NCBI GenBank assembly: GCA_900088475.1
Contig: FLMG01001458.1
Span: forward strand, 1 to 48,173
Direction of reading: 5' to 3'
Source: Hyphochytrium catenoides
Lineage: Eukaryota > Sar > Hyphochytriomycetes > Hyphochytriales > Hyphochytriaceae
Length of the DNA stretch: 48,173 bases
The stretch's first letter is position 1; every line of letters starts with the position of its first letter. The translations under genes were made by a program, and so were the position numbers. Of the stretch, positions 1 through 10,200 are shown one piece after another. The notes beneath the pieces were generated by a model that was given only the letters and a program-made list of their open reading frames with translations, ran no database searches and had not been told where the DNA came from.

Positions 1-345
1 GGACGCGTTATTCCCGCATAATCTCGTTATTATCCTTAATAATCCGGCTGACCTGGTGACCTGAGGCTACTGTATATTTCATCAAATCAAGACATCAGTA
101 GATTCACAATAAGACAGGGTATGGAGGGTGTAAATGTCAAATATGCTTTTTTTTACAAGGCTGTCTTGGTCACTCTTTTGTCTAAATACCTGTGAAAAAT
201 CTCTTTATTGACGTTTTGTCGCTTGGTAAGGAAAATAATGCGAAGGTTGAAGTTACATTTGTGATTTCTGTCAACAAAGGTCGAGGAGGTTCCTCTGCTG
301 CTGCTGTAACGAGCTCACTCATTCTCTCTCTTCGCCTTTCTTCTC

Positions 346-346
346 A

Positions 347-398
<52 letters not shown>
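346..398. repeat. (CT)n microsatellite upstream of the NRAMP gene
   Basis: A nearly pure CT dinucleotide run lies about 440 bases before the NRAMP start codon, with pyrimidines on the gene's sense strand. Flanking sequence to about 560 stays pyrimidine rich. It may be part of a promoter or 5' UTR. Open frames that run through it encode only Ser/Leu or Arg/Glu repeats and are not genes. Bases 1 to 345 show no recognisable feature. Confidence 0.9.
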
Positions 399-400
<2 letters not shown>

Positions 401-803
401 CGTGCGCGCTCTCACGCGGTGGCTCTCTCTCCTCCGCTGTGGTCTCTTCCGTTCTGTCTCCTTGGTCCTCATTCTCCTCAATCGCTGTCTCTGTGCCTCT
501 CCTTTCCCTTCGACAGGTCTACCTCTCCTTTTCTCTCTCCTTACCATCCGTCAGCAATGCTCCGCTCTGCTCATCCTCTCCTCACGGTTGGTCGGTCTAC
601 ACCTAGGGACCACGATAGGCAAGATTCACCTCTGCCGCAGGATGTTGGGCGGCAGGATGACAGCCATCGCCGCAACTTCCCTTGGTGCGGCAGGTGCTTC
701 TGATCCCATCTCCCATCAGCAACCTCATCTCTCTTTCTAGCTTCATCCCTTCCTCAAGCAGTCGGTCACAGGAAGCCCATTGTATCATCGGCTTTCTGGG
801 AAG

Positions 804-858
804 ACAGAGAGAGAGAGAGAAGAAAGAGAGAAAGAGAGAGATGATAGAGAGAGAGAGG
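804..858. repeat. (GA)n tract around the NRAMP start codon
   Basis: An imperfect GA run surrounds the first in-frame ATG of the NRAMP gene at 841. Upstream of the ATG it would read as Arg/Glu repeats; downstream it encodes the short Ile-Glu-Arg-Glu-Arg stretch at the N-terminus. Repeat-length change here could alter the leader or the extreme N-terminus. Confidence 0.85.
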
Positions 859-2325
859 CCCGTGTTAGAAGGAGACAGAGAGCCAGAAGATGGCCAGCTA
901 GACCCACAGCCGCCGCTGGCAGCTGTGGAGAAAGCAAAGACATCGTCAAAGCCGCGCTGGGTCTATGAACAGCTGGGAGAAGACTCTTGTGAAGAGAGCA
1001 TCACAGCTCTTCCTGCTGGGGCCTCCGCCCAGGAAGCTCTCTCTTTGAAGAAGGCAGCACATAGTTTAGAAGCAGGCACGCTTTCAGGAGAGAGAGAAAA
1101 GAGCTTCTTCCGGCTGGTCCTTTCCTCTCTCTCCACCGCGTTTGTCGCGTCTGTGGCCTATGTAGACCCAGGGAACTTCGCGACTAACATCCAGGCAGGC
1201 TCACAGTTTGGCTACATGCTCCTCTGGGTTGTTCTGCTGGCCAACGTCATGGCAATGCTGTTCCAGCTCCTGTCTGTCAAGCTTGGTCGAGCGTCTGGCT
1301 ATAGTTTGGCTCGCTGCTGCAGAGAGCACTTGCATCCTTATCTCACCTTTTTACTCTGGCTGGCAGCAGAGCTTGCTGTCATTGCCACGGACATTGCAGA
1401 GTTTGTCGGCGCCTCAGTCGGACTGCAGATTCTTTTCAACATCCCGCTCATCTGGGGCGGCGTCCTAACGACTCTTTCTACTCTGGCGCTGCTGGTTGTG
1501 CATGAGAGAGGTGTGAAGCTTTTTGAGAGCGCTGTGATCTTCTTTGTCTCGATTATTGCCGTCTGTTACATTGTCGAGACTATCATTGACAAGCCTGACT
1601 GGGCCTTAGTGGCAGAGCAGACCTTCGTGCCTCATCTGGCGGGTACAGAGTCCATCCTCCTCGCTGTCGGGATTGTTGGCGCCACGGTCATGCCTCATGC
1701 CATCTTCTTACACTCAGGCATCGTACAGGACACCGAGAAGGGAGACCTGAAGGACAGCGGCCATTCCTCTGCACAGAGATCCATTACCATTGAGGCCGTT
1801 GCCATTGGGATTGCCTTAGGTATTGCTGGCTTTGTGAACCTCTCAGTCCTCATCATGTCCGCCTCGGCCTTCCATACCACGGGCCTTACAGAGATAGCCA
1901 CGCTGGAGGGAGCTTTCGAGACTCTCACGCCTATCCTTGGCCCCGCGGCAAGCTACATCTTTGCTATTGGGCTGGTGTCCTCTGGCATCTCTTCCTCCGC
2001 AGTCGGGACTTTGGCTGGACAGATCGTCATGGAGGGCTTCTTAGAGTATAAAGTCTCTATGTGGATCCGCCGGTTCGTGACTGTGGTGCCTTCGTTGGCA
2101 GTCATTCTTTCAGGGGCTGACGCCACACGGGCGCTGGTGGTGAGCCAGGTTGTTCTCAGCTTCTGCATCCCCTTTGCCCTGCTCCCACTGCTCTACTTCA
2201 CGAGCTATAGGGCAGACGTTATGGGCGAGTGGCTGAATAGCCGACTAACGACCGCAGTAGCTTCACTGTTTGCGGTGATCGTCATAGGCATGAACGTGTT
2301 CCTTGTCTTCTCCGCCGCTCTATAG
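841..2325 (+). CDS. NRAMP-family divalent metal transporter
   Basis: This single-exon gene encodes a 494-residue membrane protein of the NRAMP/MntH family, which couples Mn2+, Fe2+ or related metal uptake to protons. The metal-site signature Asp-Pro-Gly-Asn lies in the first transmembrane segment (residues 109-112). The second half-site, Met-Pro-His, lies in segment 6 (residues 284-286). The family's conserved loop appears as SSAVGTLAGQIVMEGF. About eleven hydrophobic segments follow a charged N-terminal tail of some 90 residues. The ATG at 841 is the only Met in frame before the membrane core; the frame stays open upstream but has no ATG. Its 3' end faces the 3' end of the Myb-like gene. The family is confident. 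Metal preference and target membrane (plasma membrane or vacuole) cannot be read from the sequence. Confidence 0.93.
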   Translation: MIERERPVLEGDREPEDGQLDPQPPLAAVEKAKTSSKPRWVYEQLGEDSCEESITALPAGASAQEALSLKKAAHSLEAGTLSGEREKSFFRLVLSSLSTAFVASVAYVDPGNFATNIQAGSQFGYMLLWVVLLANVMAMLFQLLSVKLGRASGYSLARCCREHLHPYLTFLLWLAAELAVIATDIAEFVGASVGLQILFNIPLIWGGVLTTLSTLALLVVHERGVKLFESAVIFFVSIIAVCYIVETIIDKPDWALVAEQTFVPHLAGTESILLAVGIVGATVMPHAIFLHSGIVQDTEKGDLKDSGHSSAQRSITIEAVAIGIALGIAGFVNLSVLIMSASAFHTTGLTEIATLEGAFETLTPILGPAASYIFAIGLVSSGISSSAVGTLAGQIVMEGFLEYKVSMWIRRFVTVVPSLAVILSGADATRALVVSQVVLSFCIPFALLPLLYFTSYRADVMGEWLNSRLTTAVASLFAVIVIGMNVFLVFSAAL

Positions 2326-3095
2326 TCCACAGCCACAGTGTCCATATCGAGGGGTCCATGCCAGTGTGCGGGAAAGACAAGGCCGGAATCCGCTGAAGCT
2401 CATCCCACGTCACCTTCAGGCGCTTGTAAGGTGTTCAACTATCCGTTTATCTCTCTCTCCAGCTGTGCTTCTTTCAAAGAGGCCCTTGACAGGCATAGGA
2501 AGAGGGGCAATAACTGCGAACAGGTCGTGAGGATGATGCACGCAGAGGCTCCTTATGAACGGCACGGGTTCCATCAAGCCGGTCTTATCATCGTGAAGAT
2601 GATAGAGTTGTAAGACTTGGAAGAAGGATTCCATGAGACAAAGAGACAGTTCTGCACCGAGATTCAAGAGCAAGCTCAGTCCAAGTGCTCATATCGGTAT
2701 CTTGCCGTGGACAAGCGGTAGCGTTTAGGGACGACAGGCGGAAACAGCTAGAGGCGCACACATTGTGTCTCAGAGCAGCCAAAGCGGCCTGCTCTGCGTC
2801 TCTTTAGAATAGCTTCTTAGCTGCTCGTACTCATGAGAGCAGCTTCTTAAGCTTTAGACGTAGCTCTTACGCAAGCTAGTTGACCTATCTACAGCGCATA
2901 ATGGATACGTACATATATATATATATAGCCAGAGCCTGTGCTTGTTCTCTTCTCCTCACTCGTGCTACTGACTCCTTACCTTTAAAAAGAAGCAAAGCCT
3001 AGCCAGCATCCAGCTTCGGGATGAATGTTGCTAGTCCTCCAGCCTTATCGCCACGATGATAGGGCCTCAGGGGCCGTCTTGTTGGCGGAGGGTAG
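2326..3095. other. Convergent intergenic region
   Basis: This lies between the stops of the NRAMP gene and the Myb-like gene and should hold both 3' UTRs. A short (AT)n run sits at about 2913-2926. The small open frames here have no recognisable content. No RNA gene was seen. Confidence 0.6.
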
Positions 3096-5849
3096 CTACG
3101 TAATGTCCAGATCGACTCTCAAAATGTCAGCAATCACTGCAGCGTTCCGTCGAGGACGCTTTCTCGGTCCTTCTTTTCCCATAGAAGAGCACATGCTGTT
3201 GCTATGGCTGTTATCCTCATCATTCTTCCCGGCCTGGCAAATCTTTTCCCACCGGCTCTTACAGCTGAGCCCTGTCTTATGGCTGTCGAAGCCCGCAGCT
3301 ACCTGCAACCAGTCGATCCCGCCCTTCTTCTTTCCATCTTCCTCGGGATATGCCTGATGTCTGCTCACAAGCTCTTTCAGCCTCTGATCGTCAGCAGGGG
3401 TCCAGAGCCATTTTCGGAGGCAGTCAACGGCCGAGGACTCAGCTACGTCAAACATCTCTGATGGAACATCTCCGACCGCTGCTTTTGTCGCCGTCTCAAC
3501 CGTCTGTTCCACTTGCAGAGCTCTCCATCGACGGCGGCAATCCGTTGGCTCTCTCCCTGGGAGGTACGAGCTTACGCCCTTCCAGTCAACTTCCCTGCTA
3601 GACATCATAGCGCCAGGCTCCCTAGGACTGGCAGCTGTAGGAGACAGAGGGGCAGAGGAATTATAGTGCAACACAGCCAATTGTACTAACTTCTGGTCCT
3701 CAGAGTCCGACCAGTCTCTGGCTGTGACGATCCCAAGCTCCTTCTTCTTCCCATGAGACGCCACTCGTGGGATGCTAGAAGGCGTCCTTCTGGTCCCTCT
3801 CTGCTCTTCGCTAACGCTAACAGAGTCCCTTTCGGGCTTCTCCCAATGCCCTTTGTTACTGCCTACGACTCTGTTGGCTGAGCTCAATCCCTCATAGACT
3901 TTGACTTGCGCAACTTCTGTTTCCTCAGCTTCCTCCAGTGCCCTCCTCAGTTCGAACTCCTCTTTAGATGCTGTTTCCGCCTCACTGATCAGCTCATGCC
4001 TCTTGCGCTTCTTACTACTCCGTGGAGAAGGCAGCGTGTGAATAGCTCGGGGACGACCAAGCTCCGTCCCCAGTCTCTCTTCAAGACTGTTACCGCGACC
4101 ATTGCGACGATCGTAGGCCCCAGAGCCGGCGCAGCTCTCTTCTTGGGCTCTGTGGATCCTGGTATAGGGATGGATGGTGGCTGCTAGCAGCTGATATCTT
4201 GCGTTCTCTAGGTGGCTTGTTGATTGCTGATGGGTACCTTCGCCAAGCCACTGATAATGGCGGTGGAGGGCCTTGGTGTGCGATGCAGCTAGTCGTTGCT
4301 CTTCTAGTTCTCCCCCGCGTCTTACCAACTCCTCGCCTTTCTTGGGCATGTAGTTTGCTGGTAGAGGCTCTATATAGGCATTGGGGTGCCTGAAGGATTG
4401 TTTGCTTGTGACACCACCAGCCTCAACACCGCGCAGAATATCTGACAATGGACATGTGTCAGCATACTTCTCTCTGGATTGGGCCGCGCTCTCCTGCACC
4501 CCAGAGGACGGATTGCTAGCTCTCTTCAAGAACACAAAGTCCACCACCCATATGCCTGGCTGGAGATGTCTCCCATCCCGAGTGTGATAAGGGTGCTGCA
4601 GCAGGTAAGGAGAACTTCTGAGCTTTGCTAACTGAGCCTCAGCTTCCCTGGAATGGCTCTTCATCATCACCAGTGACTCGTCATCCTCAGCCAGACCTCC
4701 TGGTGGGACTCCCGAGGAAGATGATAAAGCAACAACTGGCTTTTCGGCGGAGCTGACTTCATGCTGGCGAGCACTAGCGTTAGCATTTCTAGCACTTCGC
4801 TCCATTCTTCGACTAGATTTTTGCTTCCCGCCACGACTGAGGGTTTGGCGTTTAGTAGGTAGGCGTCGCGCAGCTTGGTATCTCTGCAAAGCTTCCCATT
4901 GCCTGCGCTCCAATGCCTCTTTGTAACTCTCTCCATTCTTCCACGGTGGTAGATCTCCCTTGTTTTTGGAAACAACGTCGTAGTGGTCGGGCAGCGCAGC
5001 AATAGAAGCTCCTGCGGAAGCGCTAATGGTGTTGCTAGCTGAGCGAGAAGACCATGAGGAGGGACGAGGTGAACGTCTGTCGTACTCATAACTATTATTC
5101 TGACTGCCATACACAGAGAGTGATTGGCTGGCCGTGGGTCGCAAAGCCCTTCTTCCCCCATGATGAGCCTCTATCGCTCTCTGAGAGTAAGCCCTACTAG
5201 TCACGTGCTTCTCCGGCGCAAGAAGAGTTGTCCCTCCAGCACTAGAAACAGCGGTGGTCATTGCTGATGGGCAATAGACCTTGATGCCACAATCCTCTCT
5301 GGAGTGGACCTTGTTGGTCTCAATAAGATGCAGAGGTCTTCCGCCATGTGCAGCCGCTACTTCAGGATGGGTTGTTAGAGGATGACTTGTTCCCTTCAGT
5401 GTGCCAATAGGCCTACCGTGAGGCGCTGCATGAGAACCTGATGCGTGATCGGATTGAGGAAAGTAGAGGCTCCGCCTTTCTCTTGATGTGTAGGCGGATC
5501 CTGGCTCTGGGGCTCGGTGAATGTAATGTCCTGGGATAGGGCTGATTGCCTCTGCTGTGTGTTCTCCATGAATGAGTCTGTACCGCTCGCCGTGTCTCAA
5601 AGCTCCCGCCCGGAGGATGGGCGCTGGATGCCCGACAGGCTCACGATCGTAGTGGGAAGGCAGCTGGTAGCTGGCAGTAGGAGCATTTCTACTATAGAGA
5701 GCTTTATGTTTTTCTTCTCCAGGAATAGAAAGGCTACTAGCTGTTCTTCCCCACTCACCGGGCCTCTGACATTCCAGGAAGACAGTCGAGGGCCCGTGAT
5801 GGTATCTCCGTTCGTCATAGAAGTAGTAGGCATCCTCTTCCAGTGCCAT
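3096..5849 (-). CDS. Myb/SANT-like DNA-binding protein with a long disordered N-terminus
   Basis: This long open frame encodes 917 residues from the first in-frame ATG at 5849. Two Myb/SANT-like repeats sit near the C-terminus. Repeat 1 has Trp at about 713, 756 and 775 with the third-helix motif YLPGREPTDCRRRW. Repeat 2 has Trp at about 816, 847 and 867 with SCKSRW in its third helix. Both have insertions between the first two helices. Basic clusters KKRKR and RKRPRR look like nuclear localisation signals. The first 700 residues are low-complexity, rich in Ser, Arg, His and Tyr, and match nothing I know. A role as a nuclear DNA-binding or chromatin factor is inferred from the repeats. The frame stays open to about 5980 without an ATG, and TTCTCAG at about 5950 could be a 3' splice site, so a further 5' exon is possible. 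Confidence 0.75.
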   Translation of the reverse strand: MALEEDAYYFYDERRYHHGPSTVFLECQRPGEWGRTASSLSIPGEEKHKALYSRNAPTASYQLPSHYDREPVGHPAPILRAGALRHGERYRLIHGEHTAEAISPIPGHYIHRAPEPGSAYTSRERRSLYFPQSDHASGSHAAPHGRPIGTLKGTSHPLTTHPEVAAAHGGRPLHLIETNKVHSREDCGIKVYCPSAMTTAVSSAGGTTLLAPEKHVTSRAYSQRAIEAHHGGRRALRPTASQSLSVYGSQNNSYEYDRRSPRPSSWSSRSASNTISASAGASIAALPDHYDVVSKNKGDLPPWKNGESYKEALERRQWEALQRYQAARRLPTKRQTLSRGGKQKSSRRMERSARNANASARQHEVSSAEKPVVALSSSSGVPPGGLAEDDESLVMMKSHSREAEAQLAKLRSSPYLLQHPYHTRDGRHLQPGIWVVDFVFLKRASNPSSGVQESAAQSREKYADTCPLSDILRGVEAGGVTSKQSFRHPNAYIEPLPANYMPKKGEELVRRGGELEEQRLAASHTKALHRHYQWLGEGTHQQSTSHLENARYQLLAATIHPYTRIHRAQEESCAGSGAYDRRNGRGNSLEERLGTELGRPRAIHTLPSPRSSKKRKRHELISEAETASKEEFELRRALEEAEETEVAQVKVYEGLSSANRVVGSNKGHWEKPERDSVSVSEEQRGTRRTPSSIPRVASHGKKKELGIVTARDWSDSEDQKLVQLAVLHYNSSAPLSPTAASPREPGAMMSSREVDWKGVSSYLPGREPTDCRRRWRALQVEQTVETATKAAVGDVPSEMFDVAESSAVDCLRKWLWTPADDQRLKELVSRHQAYPEEDGKKKGGIDWLQVAAGFDSHKTGLSCKSRWEKICQAGKNDEDNSHSNSMCSSMGKEGPRKRPRRNAAVIADILRVDLDIT

Positions 5850-5912
5850 CAGTCCTTCACGATATGGCTGATAAGGGGCTTCTCTATTATTGCCGACAAT
5901 GACGCCCGTCAA

Positions 5913-7200
5913 GAACGAAGGTGATGACGCTTCTTTCTGAGAAGGCCCTGGTACGTACTCGGATAAGGAGCACGGCAGTCAACGGCCGTTCAAGGAGATG
6001 GACTGTGATGAACCAGGGCTCTCAGGAAATGCTCTGATAAGCTTCTGCCATCAAGCAGGAGATTGGAGAAGGAGGTTATAAGTGAATAGCTGAGCGGAGA
6101 GATCTTCTGTTGTTTAGGATCCCTCACGCTCAATCGTCCTAAGCATGAGGACGACGACGGTAAGCAAAGACTGCACAGTAAGGATACCACCACACAAGCA
6201 ATTGAACGCGATGACAGAGATCTTCCCCACAAGGTAGAAGAACGGAACTTTCTAGAGCAACCTCAACGCCGCAACTCCTCGTATCTTCACACGCGATGAG
6301 GTTCAGCGGTCAGAGACGTAGAGCAACAGCGAGAGCGAGCGCGAAGCGGATACTCTGTTAGCTTGCTCTGCCAGCCGCAGCAACAAGAAGAGGAGGTTAC
6401 AGCGGGCGGGAGGATAGATGACAAAGCGGACGGAGGTGGTGCGTTATACCGGTGATGATGGGGATCTGATGAGGATAGAAGCAGCAAGCAGTGCACCACC
6501 ACGCTGCGACTTCCGGCAGTCCGCGCGCGCGCGCCTTGACATGGCACCAGCAGCAATCCGTCCTCCTCCTCCTCTGGATAGCAACCGCAGCAGCAACAGC
6601 CTCCTCCTCCCCTAGTCTTCTACCGTCCACGTCCATCGGCCATCCTGGGGCGTTTCCTCCTTCGTCAAGACTCAAGAAGTTCTGCTTATTGAAAGACAGG
6701 CCTCGTGCTATCTCTTGATGGCCTTTTGGCCTTGGCCTCCTGGTACTGTAGTGCAGCGGCGGACAGAATAATAACGGCCCCAGAAACCCAAAACGTCCCT
6801 TGAGGCTGTCTCTCCTGTACGACGTCGTACAATGTCATGTACAGTCACGCCAACGGGAAGATTTCCGCTGTTTTTGGAACTTTGATAGGTTTCCACTTCT
6901 TGATGAGCCTTTCGGATAAAGAGGAGTGCAAGGGCAATGTTTCAAGCTTGACCTTTTCATGTCACATTTCCTAGGGATTTAGAACTTCTCGGTACAGACA
7001 GGAGGGCTGTCGTGTTCTATGTATAGGCTGTTTGATGTTTGTCTTGTCCCCCGTTTATTACAGTAATATAAATGATAAAGTTGCTCTGCAGGAAAGGCTG
7101 ACAGGGTGATGGGAAAAGTATATTGTATTTGATGAGGTTTATGAAACAAATATTATTGCGTGCGTATGAAGGCTTGTAATTATATACAAAAATAATCCAC
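5913..7200. other. Region upstream of the Myb-like gene, possible small exons
   Basis: This should hold the promoter and 5' UTR of the Myb-like gene. GC-rich trinucleotide stretches (CTC/CAG type) occur near 6540-6610. On the minus strand a 50-codon ATG frame (6838-6686) has one apparent membrane segment, and a second minus frame from about 6840 to 6397 is also open. Neither matches a known family, so neither is called as a gene. Confidence 0.4.
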
Positions 7201-10200
7201 AAAAGCCTTTCTTTGCAGAAAGAACTATTGGAAACTATTCATGTAAAGAACCCACCAGTCACACCGCTCCTATTATTATTAGGGGATAGGGCCAGACTGC
7301 CTCGTTAGACATCTTCTGTATCAAAAAGTTGGGCTGTCTCAGGGCATTGCTGAGCACTGTAGGACTGTATGAAATATTACTACTTCTGGCCGTTAAGCTT
7401 CCCTGTCATGGGCGCTGTGTCCCCTGTGTCTGTCTTGACACTTCCTTTGGCAAAGCGTCAGAAGAAGAGCCGCGACTATTCCTAAGAAGATGATCAATGT
7501 TGAGTTGCTGCTGCTGCTGCTACTACTTGTTGCTCGGTCGTTGCAACCAACTCCTTGTTGCCTGTCGTGAGGACTCTGGGAGGACCGGACTGACGAAGGA
7601 AAGTGCTTGAAGATATACCACCACCACCATTATTATCATGCCCCCCCCCGTCTGGCGGATTCACTATTGTTGTTGGGCCTTTATCTTCTTTTTACTTCAA
7701 CCTCTGAATGATGCCGTCGCGCCTCTGTTGCATGTGCAGCAGAGTCGAAATGCTCTGATTGAGTGAGGATGATGATAGGTTAGAGGAAAAGAGGAATAAT
7801 AGAACTACTACTACCAGAAGGCTTCTTTATAAGTCCTGCTGTTTACGAACACCAGCGCTTGGAGCTGTGTAATAACCGTTGTTCTGTACGACACTAGTAG
7901 TAGTAGTAGAACTAGTGCTCCTTATTATTATAGCCTACTAGCTAGCTAGTAGTACCAGCGTAGTAGCATCTTCTGTAGAATAGTCACCGTTATGCCTGCT
8001 ATCTTGATACAATAACTAGCTTCACAGAGTAGAATGCCCTTGCGTCTTGCGTCGCAACCGTTCTTATCCTTGAGTTCTAGTTCTATAACAGCGTGTGTGC
8101 TTCCGCTGTTGTTTGCTTCCTGCTTCAAGCTTGACCTGACCTGACCTGACGGGATAAAAAGGAAAATGCAGGACCGGTTGATGACAATGAGTACTTGTAC
8201 TCTTCTTGTGAGTAGTAATCCTTACTACGGAACAACCTGATAAGACTCTCGCACTCTCGAGGCTGTCTTCAGTCTGAACTCTTCTAAAGGAGGCAGGTCA
8301 AAGAATAATGCAAGCTCGTTCGGTGGCTGTAAATAAACTGAGTACAGTAGAACTAGTAGGAAGATTTAGAAGAGGTGGTGATATCACCGATACGCCAAAG
8401 CCCTAGGAGTATTATTAGCACTAAACTACTGTTGTGTAGTACGAAGACGCGTTGTTACGGCTTAATTAGGCAGGGATTTCCCTACTGTAACAGTTCTGGT
8501 CAAGTAAAGTACTCGAATTTGGTCATATTCAGAATTATACGTGGTTCCCGGTTCCCCATACTAATTACTCCTGTCTGCACAGATTACGAATTCCCGTGTA
8601 AGTGTATACTTATCCCACGGGTAATAGGTTACTGGTTGGTACTAATAATGGGATAAGTACACTGATGCGTAGTTCTACTACCGTTTTGAGGCTGTACAGT
8701 AGTATCTTGATGTGCTCTTGCCGCAATGTGAGAAAGAGGAGGGCACCTTCGCTGCTGCTGGACTATAATAATAATAATAATAATGTAGTGCTACAGGTAC
8801 CAGTAGAAGATGAAGGACGTTGCAGGAGCTCTGGTCAATGGCCGTTCCAGAATATAACAGCTAGCGTGATGCTTGATAGATAATGTGTGCCCACGCAGAA
8901 GAGGTTGTAAGCGTCTTCTTCTTCTTCAGCCCGTGCGTCTTGCTAAGCTTCTATCATCAGAAGAAGAACATGCCAAAGAAACAAAGAGGAAGAAGCGGGT
9001 CTCCTCCGACAGTTATTAGTTCTACTGGACACTGGACACTAAAAATAGAGGTGACTCAACAGGTAGTATATATCCTAAGAAGAGCACAACCGTACAAGTG
9101 CATGTGCTTCGTACAGGAATATCCACGTCTGCGCTCTGCCGGAGCACATCTCACTATTGATATTACTATGACGGAAGATTAGACATGATGGGATCACCGT
9201 GTACATACCAACAACTCCCGTGTCAAAAACCAATGTACAACTGCAGCTGCCACAAGCTGCTTTGTAGGCTACGACTAGACTTCAAGTCAGCCTTTATAAG
9301 GGGCTTGACAGTACATGCAGGCTGGGCTAGAGCCTGTAGTACTAGTAGCAAGCCATCGCAGGTTCAAAACTACAAGCGGCTAGTAGGGAGCAGGTCTCCT
9401 CCCCAAGATATGTATAGGCAGTAGTGCTAAGGGACTTGTCCAGTACTCACGAATTGGATTGGGAGTTACACGTTACTCAAGCTTCGTCAGCTTGGAAGAG
9501 ACTGCTTGTGGGGACACGACTTCTGGGTACCAAAGGCGGAAGATGGTTATAGGGCCGTTGCGTCTTTCCCCCTCAGGCCCTGCTCACTCTCTGTCGCCGG
9601 TCATAGTACAGCAGAGCAATTGTAGTGGTCTGTGAGATGGAAGGGTCGCCACAAATACCCGGTAAAGACCGTGCGTGTACGAGCACTATCGGCAAAGCCT
9701 AGAGGACACTATCATAAGTAGCTCCGATACGTAAGCGGCAATGATGATGGGTACAGGGAACGGCTCTACATGGGAAGATGGACTACTGGTCGCTGTCAGT
9801 TTCCCATAGGTTTCTATCTGGAAGAAGACTGGCCAGCAGTCCTCCTCTTTCTTCTTATTTACAAGCGGTAAAGGCAAACATACCACAGCTACGACATGAG
9901 GCGACGACTGTTTGAAGGCAACCGACATGAAACAGTATCGTCGAGACCGGAACCTACTGGTCACTGCCAGGTCGATATCATCTCCGACGAGGTTCTGAAG
10001 CTTACTCACTGCTGTCCTACCTGTGGGCGAGATTAATGCGGCCATCGCTCAAGCTTGACGACATCTCGTTGCTCCTACTCGCTCGCCTCTCTCAAAGAAC
10101 GGAACTGTAGTTACCCGCTTGCCGTTAGCTTGATCCTCTTTCTCCGCTGAGGACTGAAAGAAGCAACAAAAGGTAAAGCAGCAGCAGAAGAAGGCAGATA

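Noticed and set aside
192-740. 182-codon plus-strand frame through the first CT repeat
   Set aside because: It is mostly Ser/Leu encoded by (CT)n, starts without ATG, and has no domain or splice support.
6711-6760. GGCCTTTTGGCC stretch resembling the 5' part of U2 snRNA
   Set aside because: Only the short GGCCTTTTGGC core agrees. The branch-point recognition sequence and Sm site that should follow are absent.
9686-10045. 119-codon ATG frame on the minus strand
   Set aside because: It has a true ATG and could be real, but the length is reachable by chance in 8 kb of sequence at about 50% GC, and no motif supports it.
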